The notes under the pieces were generated by a model. It searched no databases, was not told the origin of the DNA, and saw nothing but the letters and a program-made list of their open reading frames with translations. Source: Tannerella sp. (lineage in GTDB: Bacteria; Bacteroidota; Bacteroidia; Bacteroidales; Tannerellaceae). From it: a stretch of 13,485 nucleotides of DNA. The translations under genes were made by a program, and so were the position numbers. The stretch spans positions 1-13,485 of the forward strand of contig JAIRKN010000185.1 of assembly GCA_031260095.1 (NCBI GenBank), read 5' to 3'. Of this stretch, positions 7,734 through 13,485 are shown in pieces. How positions within the stretch are numbered: the stretch's first letter is position 1; the number at the start of each line of letters is the position of its first letter.

Positions 7734-8476
7734 AACTCTGTCTTTTTACTTTTTGTGCATACAATCTGATTCCTATATTTCAAATTTATAACACTATACT
7801 TCTCCCACCCCATCTTTGGTATAACCTGCTCGTAGAATAGGCGTAAGTGTTTCAGTTTATTTTCATAATCATCCAGACTTCCCAATATAATCCGGTGACC
7901 TCCTATGCGCGGAATAATCTCTATATCCTGTGCCGAACGGACATATATCTGTTCGATCTGATCATTCCAGAAGTCATTTCTTTGCAAAAATAGTGCAAAT
8001 TTATATAAGTCGGCTCTCGCAAACGATTTTTCTATGTTGCCGCTTGCCACCGGGACGTAAATCGCCTGACCTAACGCCGGCGGCATCGTCTGTCCGGTTT
8101 TATCAATATAATAGCTCTCGCCGGAACTAAACACGCGCAATATAGGCATTTTTTGTGAAATCACAATTTTTACCTTGCCTGAAATCATCCGGGTCACCTC
8201 CGCCTTTTCTACCATTTCATTCTTCAACAGGGCATTTTCAATATCATTTGTATTTATTTCGCGATAATTCTTGTCGAGCGGATAAAGGCGTGCTTTTTTA
8301 AGATAAGCAACCACCTCTCTTTCTTTCAGGAAATGTTTCTCAATACTGTCTGCAATCACCACCTCAACGTTTTTACACAACCGGTTATCCGCCCTGCTGT
8401 CCGTAAAGAAAAAGACAGCGGCAACAATATACGCTACCGGCAGTGTAGCAAAAATGATATACAGAATCTTCTTCAT
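7730..8476 (-). CDS. ftsQ: Cell division protein FtsQ (DivIB family)
   Basis: Bitopic membrane protein of the divisome that links cytoplasmic and periplasmic division factors. It has 248 residues. The N-terminus is a short KK-containing cytoplasmic end followed by one membrane segment at about residues 4-25 (ILYIIFATLPVAYIVAAVFFF). Next comes a POTRA-like region: VEVVIADSIEKHFLKEREVVAYL, and then IENALLKNEMVEKAEVTRMISGKVKIVISQKMPI, the usual helix-strand pattern. The FtsQ beta domain follows (YYIDKTGQTMPP, and IGGHRIILGSLDDYENKLKHL). Sequence conservation in this family is low, so the call leans on topology and on position between murC and ftsA. The gene lies 4 bp after murC and its TGA overlaps the ftsA start by 4 bp. 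FtsQ proteins of this length are normal in Bacteroidales. Confidence 0.93.
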   Translation of the reverse strand: MKKILYIIFATLPVAYIVAAVFFFTDSRADNRLCKNVEVVIADSIEKHFLKEREVVAYLKKARLYPLDKNYREINTNDIENALLKNEMVEKAEVTRMISGKVKIVISQKMPILRVFSSGESYYIDKTGQTMPPALGQAIYVPVASGNIEKSFARADLYKFALFLQRNDFWNDQIEQIYVRSAQDIEIIPRIGGHRIILGSLDDYENKLKHLRLFYEQVIPKMGWEKYSVINLKYRNQIVCTKSKKTEL

Positions 8477-8480
8477 GTTT

Positions 8481-9866
8481 CTATCCGTATTTTTCGTTTA
8501 ACATCTTCTTTACCGGCTCTACAAAACGGTCTATATCGCCGGCCCCGAAAGTAACCAGCACATCCAGCTCTTCTTTTTCCAACAGATCCATCAACTCTTC
8601 CTTTGTGCAGCGTATTTTATTCGGAATGGTCACCCGGTCAAATATCATTTCTGCGGTAACGCCCGGGATCGGCTCTTCGCGCGCCGGATAAATGTCGAGC
8701 AGGATCAGCCGGTCGAGTAAAGAGAGCGCCGAAGCAAAACCGTCCGCAAAATCACGAGTTCGCGTATAAAGGTGCGGCTGGAAAACGCCCGTAACTTTAT
8801 GACCTTTGTAAAGCTCTTTCACGGACAGAATACTGCTTTGTAATTCCCGTGGATGATGCGCATAATCATCCATGTATACAATATTATCCTTTCTTATCTG
8901 AAAATCAAAGCGGCGCTGTACGCCGGCAAAAGATTTCATTGCCGCGAGCATTTCTCCGGCCGTGACGCCGTTAAGCCATGCAAGGGCCATCGCCGCTACT
9001 CCGTTTTCGATATTTGTTCGGACAGGAACACCCAATTGGACATTTTCCAGACGGAGGCCGGGCGCTACAAAATCAAAAAAGATCTCGCCGTTTCCTGTCC
9101 GAATGTTCCCGGCATAAAAATCAGCCGTCCTGTCGGAAGCCGAATATGTATACCACCTGACGCCGGATTGGAGAGCGGGCGTGATCCCGATCCCTTTTTT
9201 CATTATCAGAGCGCCGCCGGGACGAATCAGTGAAGTAAACTTTTCAAAACTCTCGCGGTAGGCTTGCGGATCGCCGTAAATATCCAGATGATCCGGGTCG
9301 GCCGATGTGATAACGGCCATAAAGGGTGTAAGGAAATGAAAGGAGCGATCATATTCGTCGGCTTCAATAACCGTCAGATCACTCCGTGGCGAAAGCATCA
9401 GGTTGTTATCATAATTTTTAAGTATGCCGCCGAGAAATGCACTGCAATCCACGGCGGATTGCTTGAGGATATGCGCCGTCATCGAAGAGGTGGTCGTTTT
9501 GCCGTGTGTTCCGGCAATACACAGGCCTCGTGATGCGTTCGTTATAAGCCCCAGCGTTTGTGAGCGTTTCAGTACGCGGAATCCGTTATTGCGGAAATAT
9601 GTCAGTTCTTTATGTGAATCGGGCACGGCGGGTGTGTAAACGACAAGCGTCGTGTTTTTATCCCGGCAGTATTCGGGGATGCCGGTTTCATCCTCTTCAA
9701 AACAGATAGCGACCCCTTCGGCGATCAGTTGGGCAGTCAGGGGCGAAGGTGTGCGGTCGTAGCCGGCCACGCGCTTACCTTTGGCGAGGAAATAACGGAT
9801 CAGGGCGCTCATTCCGATGCCTCCGGCTCCGATGAAGTAGAGGGATTTTATTTCGTCAGGTTTCAT
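8481..9866 (-). CDS. murC: UDP-N-acetylmuramate--L-alanine ligase
   Basis: Cytoplasmic ATP-dependent ligase that adds L-alanine to UDP-MurNAc, the first amino acid of the peptide stem. It has 461 residues, normal for MurC. The N-terminal UDP-binding domain begins YFIGAGGIGMSALI (10-23). The ATP P-loop is GTHGKTTT at 119-126. The central domain has VIEADEYDRSF and DPDHLDIYG. The C-terminal domain has RRFDFQI, YMDDYAHHP (the conserved DDYAHHP box), FQPHLYTRTRDF, DIYPAREEPIPGV and FGAGDI. The HGKTT loop and DDYAHHP separate MurC from MurD. The start ATG lies 9 bp after murG, and the stop is 4 bp before ftsQ. The gene appears intact. Confidence 0.98.
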   Translation of the reverse strand: MKPDEIKSLYFIGAGGIGMSALIRYFLAKGKRVAGYDRTPSPLTAQLIAEGVAICFEEDETGIPEYCRDKNTTLVVYTPAVPDSHKELTYFRNNGFRVLKRSQTLGLITNASRGLCIAGTHGKTTTSSMTAHILKQSAVDCSAFLGGILKNYDNNLMLSPRSDLTVIEADEYDRSFHFLTPFMAVITSADPDHLDIYGDPQAYRESFEKFTSLIRPGGALIMKKGIGITPALQSGVRWYTYSASDRTADFYAGNIRTGNGEIFFDFVAPGLRLENVQLGVPVRTNIENGVAAMALAWLNGVTAGEMLAAMKSFAGVQRRFDFQIRKDNIVYMDDYAHHPRELQSSILSVKELYKGHKVTGVFQPHLYTRTRDFADGFASALSLLDRLILLDIYPAREEPIPGVTAEMIFDRVTIPNKIRCTKEELMDLLEKEELDVLVTFGAGDIDRFVEPVKKMLNEKYG

Positions 9867-9875
9867 TTGATTCGT

Positions 9876-10991
9876 TTATTCGTCAGGCGGTATATTTATG
9901 ATACGCATTACTTCGTCTACGATTCTTCCCGTGCTGTTGAGCTGTGCAAAAAGAGCGATATTTTCGCTTAAGAAATGCAGTTGTTGCGGGTCGGCGATTA
10001 TTTTCATGGCCAGAGGCGCAAGTTGTTCTTCGGCCTGATGGTCGGGCAGTATAACGGCTGCATTGTTTTCCGACAGGGCATGGGCGTTTTTATTCTGATG
10101 ATCTTCGGCCACGTTCGGCGACGGTACGAGTATGACGGGCTTTTGGAGGAGCGATAGTTCGGCGATCGTTCCCGCTCCGGCTCGCGAGACGACCAGGTCG
10201 GCGGCCGAATAGGCATAGTCCATGCGGGAAATGAAGTCCGAATACCAGACGCCTTCGCAGGCGTGGTCTTTCAGGTGGTCTTTTACGGTATCGTAATCGG
10301 ATTTTCCGGTCTGCCAGATAATGTGTATGCCGGCGTTTATCATGTCGTCTAACCCTCGTTGCAGGCCACGGTTGATGGTACGTGCGCCGAGACTTCCTCC
10401 GAGGACAAGTAGGACGGGTTTCGCGTCTCTGCATCCGAAATAATCCATTGCCTGGGGATCTTTTGCTCGCAGGGCCCGGAGATCTTTTCTGACGGGGTTT
10501 CCCGTTATGATGATGCGTTCCGGCGGGAAGAAGCGCTGCATGCTTCTGTATGCCACGCAGATTCTGTCTGCGCGCCATGCCAGTAGTCGGTTTGTCAGTC
10601 CGGCGCAGAAGTTTTGTTCCTGTATCAGTATCGGAATGCGCAGCAGGGAGGCCATACACAGTGCCGGTCCGCTTGCATAGCCTCCTACGCCGATTACGAT
10701 CTGGGGCTTGAAGTTGCGGATGATCTTCCGGGCCATGCAGAGGCTTTTGAAGAGTTTTAGGATTACGTTTATGTTTTTAAGTTTCTGCGTGCGATTGAAG
10801 CCGCTGACGGGTAATCCTGTGATCCGGTATCCCGCGGCGGGCACGCGCTCCATTTCCATGCGGTCTTCAGCTCCGATAAATAATATGTCGGCATCCGGAA
10901 ACCGTTCGCGTATCTCATCGGCGATCGAAATGGCCGGAAAGATATGTCCGCCCGTTCCTCCGCCGCTTATTATTACTTTAAGTCTGCACAT
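9876..10991 (-). CDS. murG: UDP-GlcNAc--undecaprenyl-pyrophosphoryl-MurNAc-pentapeptide GlcNAc transferase
   Basis: Membrane-associated GT28 glycosyltransferase that converts lipid I to lipid II on the cytoplasmic face. It has 371 residues. N-terminal acceptor domain: SGGGTGGHIFPA at 9-20 (first glycine-rich loop), then GVGGYASGPA (second loop), IPILIQEQNFCAGLTNRLL and GNPVRKDL. C-terminal UDP-GlcNAc domain: LVLGGSLGARTIN, IIWQTGKSDY, and the donor-binding segment SRAGAGTIAELSLLQKPVILVPSPNVAEDHQNKNA, shown here in part; the conserved E and Q residues are present. The start ATG follows a 44 bp A/T-rich gap after the unusual ftsW 3' end. No Shine-Dalgarno or clear Bacteroidetes promoter was seen there. 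The stop is 9 bp before murC. Confidence 0.98.
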   Translation of the reverse strand: MCRLKVIISGGGTGGHIFPAISIADEIRERFPDADILFIGAEDRMEMERVPAAGYRITGLPVSGFNRTQKLKNINVILKLFKSLCMARKIIRNFKPQIVIGVGGYASGPALCMASLLRIPILIQEQNFCAGLTNRLLAWRADRICVAYRSMQRFFPPERIIITGNPVRKDLRALRAKDPQAMDYFGCRDAKPVLLVLGGSLGARTINRGLQRGLDDMINAGIHIIWQTGKSDYDTVKDHLKDHACEGVWYSDFISRMDYAYSAADLVVSRAGAGTIAELSLLQKPVILVPSPNVAEDHQNKNAHALSENNAAVILPDHQAEEQLAPLAMKIIADPQQLHFLSENIALFAQLNSTGRIVDEVMRIINIPPDE

Positions 10992-11035
10992 TTTTTAATA
11001 TTTAATAATTACTGATATTATCTTATTTCTTTTCG

Positions 11036-12493
11036 TCAAATCCAGTTGGAAATGACCATTTTCGCGTGGATTTGGCCATTTTCAATTGGAAAATCTTTAT
11101 TGCCGATAAGATCTGGATATTTCCAGTCGGAAAATCGCGATTTTTGCGCGGATCCGGCCATTTTTGTGCGGATCCGGCCAAATCCAACCTGGTACGGGCG
11201 GTTGCAATCGGATGCGGGCGGATCCGGTTGCAAGCCGGCGGATCCGGCTGAATCCTGGGCTGGTGGCGTGGCGGCGGTGGCTGGTGGCGTTTCCCGGGTA
11301 TTTTCCGGTTCGGCGGGTTCTTCTTCACCGGTATCTTCGTCGTCGCTCATCCCGGCTCCGAAGCGGCTTACGCTTAGTATGATCCCGAAATAAAAGCAGG
11401 TGAGCATGGTCGAGGTGCCGCCACGACTGATTAATGGCAAAGGCTGCCCGGTGACCGGCATGAGATTGACGGCTACGGCCATGTTCATGAATGCCTGTAT
11501 GACGATCAGCAGTCCGCATCCGAGCGCCAGGTATTTGGGGAATAGTTTTTCGCAGCGTCGCGCAATGATGGCTACGCGGAACATCAGGAATATGTAGAGC
11601 AGCATCACTCCCACGCCTCCGATCAGGAGTCCCATTTCTTCTATGATGATGGCGTAGATGAAGTCGGAGTAGGCCTGTGGGAGGACGTCGCGCTGGAGGC
11701 TTCGTCCAGGTAATTTTCCGAACAGGCCTCCGCGTGCGATGGCGATCTTGGCGTGTGCGACTTGATAGTTGTCGTTGTCTATGACGTATTTGTTTTCGCT
11801 TCTGTCCTTGCCGAAGTCCCTAATCCGTCCGACCCATGTTGCTGCGCGTTTGGGCATGTATTTATCCGCGAAGTCGTCGGGGACAGAGCGTATGAGTGCG
11901 TATGAAAGACTGCCCGTCAGCGCCAGAGAAAGGAAGAGCAGGGTCATTTTTTTCCACGGAGCCTGCCCGATGATCATCATCAGGAAGGATACCAGGAATA
12001 GAAGAAATGCGGTCGAGAAGTTTTCCGGCAGGATCAGGAGGCATGTCAGTCCGGCGCCACTCCATACGATCCAGAATGTGCGGCCGGGCGTGAAACGCTC
12101 CTGCTTGCTCATCATAAAGGCGATGAATACAATGCAGGCAAGCTTGGCAAATTCCGATGGCTGAAACTGTATGCCCATGAACGATAACCAGCGGTGGGCT
12201 TCGTTGGCGCTGACTCCTATGAATGGTGTGACGATGAGCATGATGATGGAAAGGGGCAGGAGGAGGATGGCTACGAAGTAGTAGCGGCTTGGGATGTTGT
12301 GGAGCAAAAGTACGGCGGCAAAGCCCATAAGCAGGAATGTGGCATGCCTTACGATCGGTGTCCAGAAGTAGGTGTTGCGGTAAGCCAGCGTGCTGGTTGC
12401 GCTGTATACTTCTACGAGTGATACGAGACAGAGGAGCATGAAGATGATCCATACCGAACGGTCTCCCTTGAATAATCTGCCGGCTAGTCCCAT
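11036..12493 (-). CDS. ftsW: Septal peptidoglycan polymerase FtsW with unusual repeat-encoded tail
   Basis: Multi-pass SEDS glycosyltransferase that polymerises lipid II at the septum, normally with a class B penicillin-binding protein. It has 485 residues. Residues about 12-378 are a normal SEDS core: hydrophobic segments interrupted by ANEAHRWLSF (96-105), QPSEFAKL (111-118), LPENFSTAF (155-163), AYSDFIYAIIIEE (274-286, a conserved extracytoplasmic acidic region) and TGQPLPLISRGGTS (348-361). After VSRFGAG (about 375-381) comes a ~106-residue cytoplasmic tail. Its first part is acidic and Pro/Ala/Thr-rich. The last ~70 residues (from about 416) are encoded by a degenerate ~20 bp repeat array and include WKYPDLI and HAKMVISNWI, which resemble no SEDS sequence I know. 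Typical FtsW proteins end soon after the last helix. The gene starts 3 bp after murD and ends 44 bp before murG. Confidence 0.95.
   Translation of the reverse strand: MGLAGRLFKGDRSVWIIFMLLCLVSLVEVYSATSTLAYRNTYFWTPIVRHATFLLMGFAAVLLLHNIPSRYYFVAILLLPLSIIMLIVTPFIGVSANEAHRWLSFMGIQFQPSEFAKLACIVFIAFMMSKQERFTPGRTFWIVWSGAGLTCLLILPENFSTAFLLFLVSFLMMIIGQAPWKKMTLLFLSLALTGSLSYALIRSVPDDFADKYMPKRAATWVGRIRDFGKDRSENKYVIDNDNYQVAHAKIAIARGGLFGKLPGRSLQRDVLPQAYSDFIYAIIIEEMGLLIGGVGVMLLYIFLMFRVAIIARRCEKLFPKYLALGCGLLIVIQAFMNMAVAVNLMPVTGQPLPLISRGGTSTMLTCFYFGIILSVSRFGAGMSDDEDTGEEEPAEPENTRETPPATAATPPAQDSAGSAGLQPDPPASDCNRPYQVGFGRIRTKMAGSAQKSRFSDWKYPDLIGNKDFPIENGQIHAKMVISNWI
11042..11247. repeat. Degenerate ~20 bp repeat array inside the ftsW 3' end
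   Basis: Two module types are visible on the plus strand. Module A is CCAGTTGGAAAT at 11042-11053, with relatives at 11082-11093 (TCAATTGGAAAA) and 11123-11134 (CCAGTCGGAAAA), spaced 40 and 41 bp. Module B is ATTTTTGCGCGGATCCGGCC at 11140-11159, immediately repeated at 11160-11179 with one mismatch, with a more diverged copy at 11058-11077. The 10-mer GCGGATCCGG occurs four times, starting at 11148, 11168, 11218 and 11238 (steps 20, 50, 20). TTGCAA precedes the last two copies (11202 and 11228). GGATTTGGCC at 11068 and GGCCAAATCC at 11176 form an inverted pair. The array is coding for the FtsW tail, but its period is not a multiple of three. It could be a dispersed genomic repeat that entered the gene end or a locally expanded tract. 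Confidence 0.85.
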
Positions 12494-12496
12494 GTC

Positions 12497-13485
12497 TTAT
12501 AAGTTACGGACGCATTTTTTGAATTGTTCGCCCCGGTCTTCGTAGTTTTTGAAAAGGTCGAAGCTTGCGCAACAGGGAGAAAGCAGTACCGTGTCGCCGT
12601 TCACGGCGAACTGATACGCTTTGTTTACCGCTTCTTCCATGGAGGTAGCGTCGCCGATCTGTGAGATTTTTCCATCAAAGAATGTGTGCAACTTGCTGTT
12701 GTCGAGTCCCAGAAATATCAGCGCGCGCACTTTTTTCTTTACCAACTGTTCTATTTCGGAGTAATCATTTCCTTTGTCCGTCCCGCCCAGGATCAGGATT
12801 AAGGGAGTGTTTACGCATTGCAGTGCATACCAGCATGAGTTTACGTTGGTCGCTTTCGAGTCGTTGATATAATCAACTCCTTTTACGCGCGTAACCATTT
12901 CCATACGGTGTTCGACGCCATGAAAGTCGCTCAACGAGGCGCGGATTTTTTCATTGCGTATGTCGGATACCTTCGCCGCGATAGCCGATGCTAACGAGTT
13001 GTACAAATTGTGTGTTCCCCTCAGGGATAGTAAATCTCGATCCATTGTATATTTTCTGTTTAATGTTTCTAAAATTATTTTTCCGTTTTCGACATATCCC
13101 TTTACTCCGTGCGTACGGTGTTCGGCAAACGGATACAGGGTGGCTTTCGGGCGGAATTGTTCGATTCCTTTCTTTATGGCCGGATCATCCTGCAGGAAGA
13201 TGAAAGCGTCCGAGGCGGTCTGATTCCGGATGATTCTGAATTTGGAAGCGGCATATTCGTGAAAGTCATAGTTGTAACGATCCAGATGATCCGGCGTTAT
13301 ATTCAGCAGTATCGCAATGTCTGCCTTGAAATCATACATGTTGTCGAGCTGAAAACTGCTCAATTCAATCACGTAGTATGCGTGGGGATTCTCTGCGACC
13401 TGCAACGCCAGACTGTTTCCTATATTGCCCGCAAGCCCGACGTCGAGGCCGGCATTCCTGAAAATATGACAGGTGAGCATGGCGG
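12497..13485 (-). CDS. murD: UDP-N-acetylmuramoylalanine--D-glutamate ligase (5' end outside window)
   Basis: Cytoplasmic ligase that adds D-glutamate to UDP-MurNAc-L-alanine. The window holds about 329 codons, beginning just after where the ATP P-loop (GTNGKTT type) should be; the first ~115 residues, including the UDP-binding domain, lie beyond the right edge. Visible motifs: LDVGLAGNIGNSLAL, YVIELSSFQLD, LNITPDHLDRY, the ligase box HRMEMV followed by VDYINDSKATNVNS (diagnostic for MurD), LILGGTDKGNDYSEI, and the C-terminal LLSPCCASFDLFKNYEDRGEQF. The stop TAA at 12499-12497 lies 3 bp before the ftsW start, which suggests co-translation. The reading frame is continuous to the window edge, and nothing suggests that the gene is broken. 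Confidence 0.97.
   Translation of the reverse strand, partial: AMLTCHIFRNAGLDVGLAGNIGNSLALQVAENPHAYYVIELSSFQLDNMYDFKADIAILLNITPDHLDRYNYDFHEYAASKFRIIRNQTASDAFIFLQDDPAIKKGIEQFRPKATLYPFAEHRTHGVKGYVENGKIILETLNRKYTMDRDLLSLRGTHNLYNSLASAIAAKVSDIRNEKIRASLSDFHGVEHRMEMVTRVKGVDYINDSKATNVNSCWYALQCVNTPLILILGGTDKGNDYSEIEQLVKKKVRALIFLGLDNSKLHTFFDGKISQIGDATSMEEAVNKAYQFAVNGDTVLLSPCCASFDLFKNYEDRGEQFKKCVRNL

Noticed and set aside
10090..10659. Long open frame antisense-phase to murG on the minus strand (about 189 codons)
   Set aside because: It lies entirely inside murG in another phase, and its Arg/Pro/His-rich composition is typical of frame shadows in GC-rich coding DNA.
10992..11035. 44 bp A/T-rich gap before murG as an internal promoter
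   Set aside because: It has no recognisable TTTG / TAnnTTTG pair at the usual Bacteroidetes spacing, so a promoter cannot be supported from sequence alone.
11042..11247. Repeat array considered as a CRISPR
   Set aside because: Units are about 20 bp, degenerate, partly directly abutting with no unique spacers, and they lie inside a coding frame; no cas genes are nearby.
11023..11328. Alternative 101-codon minus-strand frame across the ftsW tail, ending in MAKSTRKWSFPTGFDEKK
   Set aside because: It overlaps the continuous ftsW frame and is rich in Pro and Arg from the GC-rich repeat. It has no independent start context, so it is best explained as an alternative reading of the repeat. A genome-wide family of such peptides would change this view.

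Overview
The window reads as a chromosomal segment from a member of the Bacteroidetes, most likely order Bacteroidales. This rests on the division and cell-wall (dcw) gene order, the FtsW sequence (for example LPENFSTA and TGQPLPLISRGG), the FtsQ/FtsA style, and the near absence of Shine-Dalgarno sequences in front of the genes. I cannot name a genus with confidence. All twelve recognised genes lie on the minus strand, so the biological order runs from the right end of the window to the left. No intergenic gap exceeds 44 bp. No tRNA, rRNA, insertion sequence, CRISPR array or convincing terminator was seen.

Right part (about 13485 down to 5079) is the distal half of a dcw cluster: murD (5' end outside the window), ftsW, murG, murC, ftsQ, ftsA, ftsZ. 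Together these make and flip the lipid-linked peptidoglycan precursor (MurD, MurC, MurG), polymerise septal glycan (FtsW), and build the divisome (FtsQ, FtsA, FtsZ). Gaps are 3, 44, 9 and 4 bp, then a 4 bp ATGA overlap (ftsQ/ftsA), then 18 bp, so the genes look like one transcription unit.

Left part (5060 down to 1) is a complete set of glycine-cleavage structural genes except the L protein: gcvT, gcvH, gcvPA, gcvPB, then a lipoate-protein ligase (lplA, 3' end outside the window) that can load lipoate onto GcvH. The P protein is split into two subunits, and GcvT looks like the clostridial rather than the usual Bacteroides type, so the cassette may have been acquired. It starts only 18 bp after ftsZ with no visible terminator, so it may be transcribed with the division genes.

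The most unusual feature is a degenerate array of roughly 20 bp repeats at about 11042-11247. It encodes the last ~70 residues of a long, atypical C-terminal tail on FtsW. Because 20 is not a multiple of 3, successive units are read in different frames. Also notable are divergent nucleotide-binding motifs in both FtsZ and FtsA, and a sharp local change in G/C strand skew over ftsW although transcription direction does not change.
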